Assembly: GCF_025566885.1 (NCBI RefSeq)
Contig: NZ_JAOQJQ010000002.1
Coordinates: forward strand, 186,001 to 250,000
Direction: 5' to 3'
DNA: 64,000 nucleotides
Source: Brotonthovivens ammoniilytica
Lineage (GTDB): Bacteria; Bacillota; Clostridia; Lachnospirales; Lachnospiraceae
In this document: one piece after another, positions 33,744 through 41,985 of the stretch
How positions within the stretch are numbered: the stretch's first letter is position 1
How the letters are laid out: each line of letters starts with the position of its first letter
Translations under genes and position numbers: made by a program
Notes under the pieces: model-generated
The model's database searches: none
Told to the model about the DNA's origin: nothing
The model's input: only the letters and a program-made list of their open reading frames with translations

Positions 33744-33769
33744 AAGCCTTGTAAAGTCAAGGCTTTTTC
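33744..33769 (+). terminator. tRNA-Pro terminator
   Basis: AAGCCTTG / CAAGGCTT stem, six-base loop, T run, just after the tRNA. Confidence 0.85.
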
Positions 33770-34032
33770 TATTTCGTGTTGCATGTCATGATGCATGAAA
33801 TACAAAATTGAATTAAAAAATGCTTGGCAGGGGCGCCGGAACCTTTTTCTTTTGATTGGGTTCCGGTCTTTTTTTTCGCTATGGGAAATACCGTGTTGTG
33901 ATAAAGCCGAAAAGTACCGATTCCCATAGAGTAAAAACGCTCCGCTGTGGCAGGATTCTTTGTTATATGGGACGGATAAATTGTCTCATAATAGCAGAAA
34001 CTGTATTTATAAACCATGAAGGGATAAAAAAT

Positions 34033-34509
34033 ATGAACAAAGCGGAAAAATTAGATGACATTTATTCATGCTACAAAGAAATGAGATCTGCCGCATCCCA
34101 GGAAGTGCTTGTGGAACTGCTGCGGGAACTGCAGGAGGTACAGGGATTTATAGATGCTCAGATGATAGAGCGGGCAGCGGCCGTAACTGGTTTTAAGCCG
34201 GTTGTGGCAGAAACTATTGTAAAGCGTTATCCCAGCTTAAAAGCGGCGCCATATAAACACAAAGTTGTTGTATGTACAGGCAGGAACTGTTCTCAGAAGG
34301 GAAATCATATCTTGCTGTCTAAGTTGAAGAAAAGCCTTGGTGTTGATAAAAATGGAATTTCCAAAGATAAGCGCATTTATCTTACAACAGTAAATTGTCT
34401 GCGAAACTGCCTTCAGGCGCCCAATATTATGATAGATGGAATCGTATATTCAGGGCTGGACTGCAGTGAAATATGTGATATGCTGGCTGAAGATAAAAAG
34501 AAAATTTAA
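34033..34509 (+). CDS. NuoE-like thioredoxin-fold 2Fe-2S protein
   Basis: A 158-residue protein, start chosen at MNKAEKLDDIYSCYKEM with GAAGGGA upstream. The N-terminal helical part (LLRELQEVQGFIDAQMIERAA) and C-terminal thioredoxin-like 2Fe-2S domain match NuoE/HydC. The ligand pattern is CTGRNC (C-x4-C) and CLRNC (C-x3-C). It normally hands electrons to a NuoF-type subunit. No NuoF lies beside it; the nearest is the degenerate NuoF-like protein 2.7 kb upstream, a possible partner. Confidence 0.85.
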   Translation: MNKAEKLDDIYSCYKEMRSAASQEVLVELLRELQEVQGFIDAQMIERAAAVTGFKPVVAETIVKRYPSLKAAPYKHKVVVCTGRNCSQKGNHILLSKLKKSLGVDKNGISKDKRIYLTTVNCLRNCLQAPNIMIDGIVYSGLDCSEICDMLAEDKKKI

Positions 34510-34568
34510 AGAAGAACAATATAAAGACTGTTAAAATGAAAAAAAGTTTAAAATTATCAGAAAATATA

Positions 34569-34597
34569 TTGACAAAGCATGTTAATGTATGTATAAT
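34569..34597 (+). promoter_or_regulatory. Perfect consensus sigma-A promoter of the non-coding RNA
   Basis: TTGACA (34569-34574), exactly 17 bases, TATAAT (34592-34597). Predicted start near 34604. Confidence 0.9.
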
Positions 34598-34603
34598 AAA
34601 ATC

Positions 34604-34944
34604 ATCAAAAAGATAACTAATAGATTTAACAAAGAACTTGAAAAAGACAACCTGATAAATTTATTCGATATCTTTTTACACTTGCTAAAGGAGGAGCAGT
34701 CCATTGAAATAGTTAGCTAATATTCAAAAACTGTAGAGATCAGGAGGATGTTCCAATGGGACGTTAAGTAAAAATCACAAAGTTAGTACAGGGATTTTGG
34801 TTACTTCAGGGAGTGATTATATGAAAGGCAGAGGACCATAGAACTTTAACAAGTAAATAGCAGAAAGGGAGGTTATATAGTGAAACTTCAATTTAACAGT
34901 TAAGAGAGCTATCTGATGACGAGAAAGTCAGGTAGCTCTTTTTT
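34604..34944 (+). ncRNA. Candidate structured non-coding RNA, ~340 nt, rich in Shine-Dalgarno-like motifs
   Basis: A transcript bounded by a perfect promoter and a strong terminator with no normal-length gene. Local pairings: AAAAAGATA (34607-34615) with TATCTTTTT (34669-34677), and AAGTAA...AAATC with GATTTTGGTTACTT (34766-34806). It carries several ribosome-site-like motifs (AAAGGAGGA near 34688, AGGAGG 34742, GGGAGG 34867). Three tiny frames follow such motifs: ATG at 34756 (MGR), ATG at 34821 (MKGRGP), GTG at 34880 (MKLQFNS). It could belong to a known large Firmicute RNA class such as the raiA motif; I could not confirm this by eye. Confidence 0.7.
34905..34944 (+). terminator. Terminator of the non-coding RNA
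   Basis: AGAGCTATCTGA / TCAGGTAGCTCT stem (one G-U), 11-base loop, T run. Confidence 0.9.
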
Positions 34945-34990
34945 GTGTGTATCACAAACGGTATCTTAGCTCTTGATTTTCTGTCCGTGT

Positions 34991-35040
34991 AAAAAAGGAT
35001 ACTGCTGAATCGTCTAAAATAACGATGTTACAGTATCCTT
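34991..35040 (-). terminator. Terminator of the MATE gene
   Basis: AAGGATACTG (34995-35004) / CAGTATCCTT (35031-35040) with an inner ATCGT / ACGAT stem; the T run lies on the minus strand (A run at 34991-34996). Confidence 0.8.
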
Positions 35041-35082
35041 GAAGGTCGATGGAATTTGTTTTTTAAGAAATAATTTTTATAT

Positions 35083-36489
35083 TTATTTAGATTCCTGTTC
35101 TAGTTGAGCTGCAGTCTGGTTCATATGTCTTAGTTCTTTTGTGATTAGTAAAACTGCAACAATAAAAGCGGCGATATCTGCGATAGGTGCTGAATATAAA
35201 ATGCCCTCAATTCCAAATTTGATTGGAAGAATTAAAATCAGTGGAATTAAAAACAATACCTGTCTGGTGAGCGAGAGAAACAGACCCTTCATTGCTTTAC
35301 CAATTGCTGTAAAGAAATTGGCAGATAGGATCTGGATGCCAAGAACTGGAACCATAAATAAGAAGGTCCTCATAAATTTTACTGCAAATTCCATATATTC
35401 GGGACTTCCACTGCCAAAAATAGAAATAACCGGTTCCGGGAAAAACTGAAAAATAATAAATCCGATACTGCAGATGATGAGTGCACAGCAGATAGCCAGT
35501 TTATAAATTCCTTTTACACGTGGATATTTTTTTGCGCCATAATTAAATCCAATAATTGGCTGGCATCCTTGGGCGATGCCGATAATAATGGATACCAGTA
35601 CGGCGTTAACTTTCATAACAATTCCACAGCAGGCCAGCGGGATATCAGTACCATAAACAGACATGGCACCGTAATAGGTAAGACTGTTGTTAAAAACGAT
35701 CTGGACAAGAGTTAAGGCCAGCTGATTAAAGCTGTTGCTCATACCCAGAGGAATGATCTGTCTGCAGATGGAACCCTTTAGACGAAAATATTTTTTCTTC
35801 AGATGAATGTTTCTGAATTTTGGTATGTATAACAGTGCCATAATACAGGAAGCGGCCTGTCCAATAATGGTAGCCAGTGCAGCGCCTCCGATTCCCATAT
35901 CAAAAACAAAAATAAATATGGGATCTAAAATAGTGTTAATAATAGCCCCTAATAACATAGTAACCATGGAATACTTAGGACTGCCGTCAGCTCTGGCAAG
36001 GTTACTTAGACCGTTGGTGATAATCAGAAGCGGCATACCAAAAGCAGTGATACGGGTGTAAGTAACCGCATATGGGAGAACATCTGGTGTGGAACCAAAG
36101 ATATTCAGCATTGGCACAATAAAAATCTGTATGATAACAAGGTAAACAACGCCGCACAGAATCATCAGCGTAATGGCATTTCCAGTTGAATGTTCTGCCT
36201 TTTCTTTATTTCCCGCTCCAAGCTCCAGGGAAAAACGTGCGGCCCCTCCAATTCCGATGAGCAGCGCAATGGCGAGGCAGATTGTAGTCAGCGGGTAAGC
36301 CACATTGGTAGCTGCATTGCCAAGATATCCAACGCCCTGGCCGATAAAAATCTGATCTACAATATTGTATAAGGATGTGACCAGCATGGCGATTACACTT
36401 GGAATGGCAAAGTTTCTTAAAAGTTTTGGAAGTTTTTCATATCCCAGGGGATTTTGAGTGCTGTCCGAGACAGCTGCTGTATTTGTCAT
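35083..36489 (-). CDS. MATE-family multidrug efflux transporter
   Basis: A 468-residue membrane protein with 12 hydrophobic segments in two similar halves. MATE landmarks: LPKLLRNFAIPSVIAMLVTSLYNIVDQIFIG at the start, AYPLTTICLAIALLIGIGGAARFSLELGAGN, and GIAQGCQPIIGFNYGAKKYPRVKG in the second half. It would export drugs or metabolites in exchange for Na+ or H+. GAGAGGTGC precedes the start. The neighbouring genes do not suggest a substrate. Confidence 0.93.
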   Translation of the reverse strand: MTNTAAVSDSTQNPLGYEKLPKLLRNFAIPSVIAMLVTSLYNIVDQIFIGQGVGYLGNAATNVAYPLTTICLAIALLIGIGGAARFSLELGAGNKEKAEHSTGNAITLMILCGVVYLVIIQIFIVPMLNIFGSTPDVLPYAVTYTRITAFGMPLLIITNGLSNLARADGSPKYSMVTMLLGAIINTILDPIFIFVFDMGIGGAALATIIGQAASCIMALLYIPKFRNIHLKKKYFRLKGSICRQIIPLGMSNSFNQLALTLVQIVFNNSLTYYGAMSVYGTDIPLACCGIVMKVNAVLVSIIIGIAQGCQPIIGFNYGAKKYPRVKGIYKLAICCALIICSIGFIIFQFFPEPVISIFGSGSPEYMEFAVKFMRTFLFMVPVLGIQILSANFFTAIGKAMKGLFLSLTRQVLFLIPLILILPIKFGIEGILYSAPIADIAAFIVAVLLITKELRHMNQTAAQLEQESK

Positions 36490-36722
36490 AATGCACCTCT
36501 CTTAATGTAATATTTATTCCGGGTAGTAAGTAATGCAGCGGGCAAAAGGAACGGTTATGTATATCCCGCATTTTTTTATAATACAAACGTATTTTCTATT
36601 ATAAAGAAAAGAGTTTGCCTTCGCAAGCGGATTGCCAGAAATAATTGTTCTGCCTTTGTTCTGCTCTTCTTAGAATATGTTACAATACTGTTGGACATAA
36701 AAAATGAATGGGGGATTCTTTT

Positions 36723-37643
36723 ATGACAATTTTGCAGATAAAATGGTTTCTGACGGCTGCAGAGAGCCTTAACTTTTCAAAAGCGGCAGATCAGCTGGAA
36801 ATTTCGCAGCCTACATTAAGCCGGCAGATCGCAAATATTGAGAACGAGCTGAATTTGCTGCTGTTTCTCCGGGATGGCAGGAAGATGAAATTGACACCTG
36901 CAGGCAGAGCGTTAGCAGACACCTGGAAGGTTATTTATGAAAATTACTATACGGCAGTGGAACAGGCGCAGAATATTCAGAAAGGCATCAGCGGTTCATT
37001 AAAGATAGGTGTTCTTCACGGAACGTATGTAGCAGATTTTATGCCAGCTATTATTGAGTTTTTTCGAGCACACCACCCTGATGTGGAGATTGCGTTATCA
37101 TATGATTCCTTCCGGGCACTTCAGAATAAAATATACAGCGGTAAACTGGATATTGCATTTACGGTTTTATTTAATATACGAAAGAAGGAATATCTGCTTT
37201 ATAAATATGTAGAACATTCTATGGATTATATTTTAATGCATAAAGATCATCCTCTGGCTGTCAGAGAAGAATTAAGTCTTTCTGACTGCAGAGATGAAAC
37301 ATTTGTGATGATTTCAACGGATGACTGCCCGGAATCTTCTTCGTACATTATTAATGCATGTCATAAAGAAAATTTTTATCCAAGGATAGTCTATGCGCCT
37401 ACATTGTATGATTTGATGTTGAATGTGGAAGCGGGAAAGGGGATTACGATACTGGACACCCGGAATATGCTGAGATTAAATCCGTTTATAAAATCGTTTC
37501 CGTTAAAGCAGGATATATGGGACCCTGGGCTGGTGGCTGTATGGAATCAGTCCAATTATAATCCTGCGATTCCGGTATTTATGGCTCAGCTTGACAAGTG
37601 CTCGAAAGGGATGAATGAGGTTTTCTATACGAAATCCGTATAG
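36723..37643 (+). CDS. LysR-family transcriptional regulator
   Basis: A 306-residue regulator; ATG at 36723 with GGGGGA eight bases before it. N-terminal HTH: FLTAAESLNFSKAADQLEISQPTLSRQIANIENELN. The effector domain starts at SGSLKIGVLHGTYVADFMPAIIEFF. It lies 80 bases upstream of the URO-D family gene on the same strand and probably controls it. The effector is unknown. Confidence 0.92.
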   Translation: MTILQIKWFLTAAESLNFSKAADQLEISQPTLSRQIANIENELNLLLFLRDGRKMKLTPAGRALADTWKVIYENYYTAVEQAQNIQKGISGSLKIGVLHGTYVADFMPAIIEFFRAHHPDVEIALSYDSFRALQNKIYSGKLDIAFTVLFNIRKKEYLLYKYVEHSMDYILMHKDHPLAVREELSLSDCRDETFVMISTDDCPESSSYIINACHKENFYPRIVYAPTLYDLMLNVEAGKGITILDTRNMLRLNPFIKSFPLKQDIWDPGLVAVWNQSNYNPAIPVFMAQLDKCSKGMNEVFYTKSV

Positions 37644-37723
37644 AAGTATGGCAGAATGCCTATAGTTTCCCTGAACTGATTATGACATACTGAAATCAGA
37701 AAAAAAGGGAGGTTTTTGAAAAC

Positions 37724-38971
37724 ATGGAACATATTCATCCAAAATTTGCAGAACGATCTCAGCTTCTTGATGACACCATTGCATGTCGAAGAACGGACCG
37801 GGTAATGGCAGCTCCGTTTTATACCTATCTGCCGATTCTGCTCTACAAAGAAACCAGTATTAAAGATACGATAGCGGACTGGAGGAATGCGATACCATCG
37901 TATTACCGGTATCATGAAGAGTTTCAGCCGGATCTGGCATATGGTCCGGAAGCTATTTTTCCGGGTAAGCCTCTAGAGGCTCTTGACTGTAAATTCGTAC
38001 GCTGGCCCGGAAAACATTTTCCTGATGATAATCTTGGATTTCAGGTTCCTGATCAGGAATATATGGCGCAGGAGGAATATTTGGAATATGCGGAGGACCC
38101 AACCGGATTTCTAATGAAAAAGATACTGCCCCGCCAATTTGGGAAACTGAAGGGATTTGGGCTTTTGGATTTTTCGATGGCAATTTGGCATGGGATGCTT
38201 TATTCCACGCTGCCGGCTGTGGATGCGTCTGTAAAAGAGGCATTTGATGCGGTAATTGCCTGCGGAAAAGTAATGAATGAACAAGCTGCGGCAGATGGTC
38301 TGTTTTATCAGACTATGATGGAGAAGGGATTTCCGTCGGGGGCGGATCTGGTAACATCTGCGCCGTTTGATATATTTAATGATACTCTCAGAGGATTTTT
38401 GAATGTATCTATGGATATGTATGAATGTCCTGACGAGCTTTTAGCGGCGGTCCGTGCAGCTGAAAAAGTTCAGGTCAGATATCTGAGAAATACGATAAAT
38501 GCAAGGCCGATTCGAATTATTGGATTTATGCTGCATAACGGATATGATATGTTTATGAGCCGGGAGCAGTTTGAGACGTTTTACTGGCCGGGGTTAAAGG
38601 CATGTATAGATGTCTGCGTTGAAAATAATGTAATTCCGTGGATTTATGTGGAAGACAGTTATATGTCCAAATTGGACATTATTGAAAGGGATGTACCGGA
38701 GCACAAGGTTATGTTTACTTTTACCGGAACCAATGATATGAAGGCTGTTAAGGAGCGGTTTGGCGGAAAATACTGTTTGAAAGGCGGTTTGCTGGGCAGT
38801 GTCTTGGAGTACGGAACCCAGGAGGATGTAAAGAAAATGGTGAGAGAGGCTATTGATATTTATGCTCCCGGAGGAGGATTTATTCTGGATACAGATGTGA
38901 CGTTGGATAATGCCAAGCCGGAAAACTTAAGAGTATTGTTTGATACGGCGAGAGATTACATGAAATACTGA
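37724..38971 (+). CDS. Uroporphyrinogen decarboxylase (URO-D) domain protein
   Basis: A 415-residue protein of the URO-D-fold superfamily, which includes heme-pathway HemE and corrinoid methyltransferases such as MtaA. Visible blocks: DTIACRRTDRVMAAPFYTYLP, FNDTLRGFLNVSMDMYECPDEL, NVIPWIYVEDSYMSKLDII, CLKGGLLGSVLEYGTQEDV and APGGGFILDTDVTLDNAKPENL. Length and divergence speak against HemE; no other heme genes are nearby. A role in methyl transfer from methoxylated or methylated compounds is plausible but not shown. GGGAGG precedes the start. Confidence 0.8.
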   Translation: MEHIHPKFAERSQLLDDTIACRRTDRVMAAPFYTYLPILLYKETSIKDTIADWRNAIPSYYRYHEEFQPDLAYGPEAIFPGKPLEALDCKFVRWPGKHFPDDNLGFQVPDQEYMAQEEYLEYAEDPTGFLMKKILPRQFGKLKGFGLLDFSMAIWHGMLYSTLPAVDASVKEAFDAVIACGKVMNEQAAADGLFYQTMMEKGFPSGADLVTSAPFDIFNDTLRGFLNVSMDMYECPDELLAAVRAAEKVQVRYLRNTINARPIRIIGFMLHNGYDMFMSREQFETFYWPGLKACIDVCVENNVIPWIYVEDSYMSKLDIIERDVPEHKVMFTFTGTNDMKAVKERFGGKYCLKGGLLGSVLEYGTQEDVKKMVREAIDIYAPGGGFILDTDVTLDNAKPENLRVLFDTARDYMKY

Positions 38972-39051
38972 TTTTAGAAGAAAAGAAGATTTTCCCATAT
39001 GTTCTGCCGGGACTGTTCCTGTGGAGTAAAGAGGAGGAGCAGCCTAAATGT

Positions 39052-39098
39052 AAAAGGGTACAAACACTTGTCATGCGGATGCGTGTTTGTACCCTTTT
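39052..39098. terminator. Perfect bidirectional terminator
   Basis: Sixteen-pair perfect stem AAAAGGGTACAAACAC / GTGTTTGTACCCTTTT, 15-base loop, between convergent genes. Confidence 0.93.
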
Positions 39099-39120
39099 GC
39101 TGTTCCTGGATAAATTTTGA

Positions 39121-39510
39121 TTATCTCAGATACTTTTCAAGAAAAAGTTCTGCTGCTTTTACTGTATTGTCAATCAGAACTTTCAGATCGCTGCCTGTGG
39201 CATTATCAATATGAACGCCTGCTGTTGCAGAGACCAGCTCTCCGGTTTGCCGGCAGATCATATCCGCAGCTTTTTCTGCCAGAAAGCGGTCTTTATGGCC
39301 GGGACCTGTCAGCAGGCTGACGTCACAGGTTTTTTCTCCGGTTGCTGCATTAAGGGATGGAACGGCAAGTGCTACAGCTCCAACATGGGGGCTGTCTCCG
39401 CCGGTAATCCGCAGCGTGATACCCTTCTGCTCCGTTACAAGGGCGTCGATGACAATCATATATTTATCTTTTCCGTATGTTGTGGTAATCATAAAAGAAT
39501 TATGCGCCAA
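39121..39510 (-). CDS. Small protein resembling prenylated-flavin chaperone LpdD
   Basis: A 129-residue protein, possibly starting at a TTG inside the end of the upstream gene; an ATG at 39492 is the alternative, and neither has a clear ribosome site, so coupling is likely. The ITGGDSPHVGAVALAVPS block looks like the LpdD-type domain found with UbiD-type decarboxylases, followed by TGPGHKDRFLAEKAADMI. The assignment is from memory of the motif and is tentative. It is paired with a molybdopterin-binding protein, not with a decarboxylase. Confidence 0.45.
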   Translation of the reverse strand: MAHNSFMITTTYGKDKYMIVIDALVTEQKGITLRITGGDSPHVGAVALAVPSLNAATGEKTCDVSLLTGPGHKDRFLAEKAADMICRQTGELVSATAGVHIDNATGSDLKVLIDNTVKAAELFLEKYLR

Positions 39511-39913
39511 CCATAACAGAAGTAGCTTTTATAACAGCTTTTGCTTCTTTACCTGCTGCAAGGCCAAGCTCTTTCACTGCGGACATAGAAATTGTGGAAG
39601 AAATGATAACGTCATCAGCAATCTGTAATTTTACAATTGCATTTACAGCTCCTTCTTCAATCTCAACAATTTTACCTGGCAGCTGATTGCGGGCGCTAAG
39701 TTTTAAGTCTCCCAGTCCAATCATAACAGAAGTAGCTTTAATAATTGCTGTAGCTTCTTTTCCTTCTGTCAGTTTTAGGTCGTTTACTGCATCCAGTGAA
39801 ATGGTGGATGAGATGGTTAAGCCATTTGCCACGGAAAGTTTAACGATGGCATTTACAGCACCTTTGTCGATAGATGTAATTGTTCCTTTAAGCTGGTTTC
39901 TTGCACTAATCAT
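39500..39913 (-). CDS. Di-TOBE molybdenum-pterin-binding protein (Mop-like)
   Basis: A 137-residue protein made of two TOBE/Mop repeats, each reading SARNQLxGxI...GAVNAIVKL...ISSTIS...GKEA.A.IKATSVM. Mop proteins bind molybdate or tungstate and act as cytoplasmic stores. The two halves are very similar, so this is an internal duplication. It overlaps the next gene by ~11 bases. TACCTCCTGA opposite the start provides AGGAGG. No molybdate transporter is in the window. Confidence 0.92.
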   Translation of the reverse strand: MISARNQLKGTITSIDKGAVNAIVKLSVANGLTISSTISLDAVNDLKLTEGKEATAIIKATSVMIGLGDLKLSARNQLPGKIVEIEEGAVNAIVKLQIADDVIISSTISMSAVKELGLAAGKEAKAVIKATSVMVGA

Positions 39914-40125
39914 GTGATGATACCTCCTGAGTATTGTAGTTTGTACAAGTAAAGTTAACTTGTCTCTTTTTATAGTATACCATTAATTTTCAAATAGTTA
40001 CCATAAAATTGAAGATATCAATCTGATTTTTAAATAATACCCTTGCTGGTAAGGCGGTTTTATTGACAATTTGTTTTTATTCACCTAGGATAGAGTACAA
40101 AAGCAGCAGGCAGAAAGGGAAATTC

Positions 40126-40530
40126 ATGAGAAATAAATCAAAGCGTAAAAAAATAGGACAAAGGAAAAGTGTGCAAAAGCAGATACCACGTCAGTGGTTT
40201 TATATGTCAGAACATGTAGTTTCTGCCAGAAATATATATAAGATTTATGAAGATAGGGATGAGATCGACGCAGAACTGTGGGAAGCGGCCGGTGTTGTTG
40301 AATTAACGCTTCCGGATGGGACGTTTATAGATTTTGAAGATAACGGGACGGAGCTTAAAGATGTGTATAGCTGCAGATTCTTAAAGGAGCATCAGATTGT
40401 GTCTCTGTTTTATGTTACGGTGGGATCTGACAATTTTGATGCTGTGAAAAAGGAAATGCAGAGAGTTACTCAGCTGGCAGGAGGTTTTTTCTGTGGAGAT
40501 ACAGAAGATTTTCAGCCTGTAGTCAAATAA
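40126..40530 (+). CDS. Unknown protein with basic N-terminus
   Basis: A 134-residue protein I do not recognise; start at MRNKSKRKKIGQRK with AAAGGGA upstream. The first ~25 residues are strongly basic; the rest is acidic-neutral (ELWEAAGVVELTLPDGTFIDFED, then FYVTVGSDNFDAVKKEMQRV) and could be a small alpha/beta fold. No membrane segment or catalytic motif. It lies 29 bases upstream of another unknown gene and may be co-transcribed with it. Confidence 0.65.
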   Translation: MRNKSKRKKIGQRKSVQKQIPRQWFYMSEHVVSARNIYKIYEDRDEIDAELWEAAGVVELTLPDGTFIDFEDNGTELKDVYSCRFLKEHQIVSLFYVTVGSDNFDAVKKEMQRVTQLAGGFFCGDTEDFQPVVK

Positions 40531-40559
40531 TCGCGGGAATATAAAGGGGATAATAATAT

Positions 40560-40880
40560 ATGGTACAGTCAATTGCGCGTTACGCGGTAATCAGAAAAAC
40601 AAGAAAGGATGTCAACATACTCACTGGGAACTATGAGGCGGCCTATGCTATTGGAATTTTATCTAATATTTTGCAGACCTTACCGGATATGGAGCTGAAA
40701 TCTGTAACAAAGCTAAGACAGCAGCTGCTGGAGAAGCTAGAAGGGTATCAGCCGGGGAATCAGCAGGAGGATGTTTTAATCCAGATGCTTCGGGAATATA
40801 AGCCGTCAGATCAATGGGATGAAGATGTAGAAGCAATGCTGAAATGGGGACTGGAAGAAAATCGGATCTGGGAATTATAA
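40560..40880 (+). CDS. Unknown 106-residue helical protein
   Basis: Not recognised. It reads as mostly helical: YEAAYAIGILSNILQTLPDMEL and LRQQLLEKLEGYQPGNQQ, ending EAMLKWGLEENRIWEL. It may be transcribed with the unknown gene before it. AAAGGGG sits 10-15 bases upstream of the ATG. The CIRCE element for the next gene begins five bases after its stop. Confidence 0.65.
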   Translation: MVQSIARYAVIRKTRKDVNILTGNYEAAYAIGILSNILQTLPDMELKSVTKLRQQLLEKLEGYQPGNQQEDVLIQMLREYKPSDQWDEDVEAMLKWGLEENRIWEL

Positions 40881-40884
40881 AAAA

Positions 40885-40911
40885 TCAGCACTCACCTCTT
40901 GACAGTGCTGA
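40885..40911. promoter_or_regulatory. CIRCE element (HrcA operator)
   Basis: TCAGCACTC-N9-CAGTGCTGA, differing at few positions from the consensus TTAGCACTC-N9-GAGTGCTAA and keeping the 9-base spacer. It overlaps the -35 box of the hsp20 promoter. Confidence 0.82.
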
Positions 40912-40927
40912 TTAAAAGTTATATAAC
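40899..40927 (+). promoter_or_regulatory. hsp20 promoter
   Basis: TTGACA (40899-40904), 17-base spacer, TATAAC (40922-40927). HrcA on the CIRCE would block it until heat or misfolding stress. Confidence 0.75.
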
Positions 40928-41006
40928 ATATATAACAAAAGAAAAATGATTAAAAGATAAATCCATGGATAGTATAGTTAATATCAAGAAGAAAGAAGGT
41001 ATCTAT

Positions 41007-41450
41007 ATGTTAAGACCAGGTGTTTATTCAGATAATTTTGTTGAGAATTTGTTTGATGAATTTTTCAGGGATCCGTTTTTTAGCACTGGTAAGATAAGAA
41101 GTGTAGATAAAATGCGCACGGACATTCAGGATTTGGAAGACAGGTATCAGATTGAGATGGATCTGCCCGGATTTTCCAGGGAAGATGTCAGAGCTGAACT
41201 AAAAGGCGGTTATCTGACAATCAGGGCCAGCAGGGCAAATACAAAAGAAGATCAGGAGGATGGCTGCCGTTATATCCGAAGGGAGCGTTATTCCGGACAT
41301 TACCAGAGAAGCTTTTTTGTGGGCGATGCAGTAACTCAGGATGATATTAAAGCGAAATTTAAAGATGGAGTGTTGACTCTGCAGGTTCCCAAAATGGAGA
41401 AAAAGCCACAGGTGGATGAGACGAAATATATTTCTATTGAAGGTGAATAA
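41007..41450 (+). CDS. HSP20/alpha-crystallin small heat shock protein
   Basis: A 147-residue chaperone that holds unfolding proteins in an ATP-independent way. The start MLRPGVYSDNFVENLFDEFF fits the clostridial Hsp18 family; an ATG 42 bases earlier is less likely. Alpha-crystallin domain: DLEDRYQIEMDLPGFSREDV through the A-x-x-x-n-G-v-L-t motif seen as AKFKDGVLTLQVPK. It is under a CIRCE-overlapped promoter, so HrcA-regulated. Confidence 0.95.
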   Translation: MLRPGVYSDNFVENLFDEFFRDPFFSTGKIRSVDKMRTDIQDLEDRYQIEMDLPGFSREDVRAELKGGYLTIRASRANTKEDQEDGCRYIRRERYSGHYQRSFFVGDAVTQDDIKAKFKDGVLTLQVPKMEKKPQVDETKYISIEGE

Positions 41451-41531
41451 GCAGATGATATTGCGGCCGTGTCAGGATTGCCGGATTTGAAAGCAAGATA
41501 AAAGGTGAGACGCGCATGCACAGCTAATAAG

Positions 41532-41580
41532 AGGACATCGTTTAGAGCCGCCTTACATGGGGGTGAAGCGATGTCCTTTT
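41532..41580. terminator. Terminator between hsp20 and the Cys-rich gene
   Basis: AGGACATCG (41532-41540) / CGATGTCCT (41569-41577) stem followed by TTT, between convergent genes. Confidence 0.65.
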
Positions 41581-41581
41581 A

Positions 41582-41782
41582 TTATACTGCCTGTTTTCTT
41601 CGCCTTTGAACCGAATAATATGGGCATTGAACAATAGAACAGCGGAAACTCTGTTTGCAGCTGCGACAGCAGTCCTGGCAGATTTCATTATATTGTATCT
41701 GATGATGTTCGTTCATCAGGAAATCTGCATCAGATAGTGCAATTCCATAAAGATATTCTGTTAAATCTAATTGTTCATACAT
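41582..41782 (-). CDS. Small cysteine-rich protein, unknown
   Basis: A 66-residue protein, start at MYEQLDLTEYLYGIALSDAD with GAAAGGA upstream. The C-terminal third has five closely spaced Cys (CQDCCRSCKQSFRC, then one more in IVQCPYY) and a basic end RRRKQ, suggesting a metal site such as zinc or a cluster. I do not recognise the family. It is divergent from the Nudix gene. Confidence 0.65.
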   Translation of the reverse strand: MYEQLDLTEYLYGIALSDADFLMNEHHQIQYNEICQDCCRSCKQSFRCSIVQCPYYSVQRRRKQAV

Positions 41783-41985
41783 AAGAAGTATCCTTTCTCT
41801 TCCATAATTTAAAATGAAAGTAAAACATACTGTTACAGAAATTTTCATATTCCAGTTATATTTTATAAAATAAAGCAGATTTTCAGGATAATTATACCAT
41901 AGAAATGTTTTTGTGGTAAAATTATTTTTATGGTATACGAAGGGCCGAATGTATTAGAATTTTTATGGAGAACAGGAGAGAGGCT

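Noticed and set aside
34990..35082. Second small RNA downstream of the non-coding RNA
   Set aside because: The stem at 34991-35040 fits a terminator for the MATE gene on the minus strand and needs no extra RNA.
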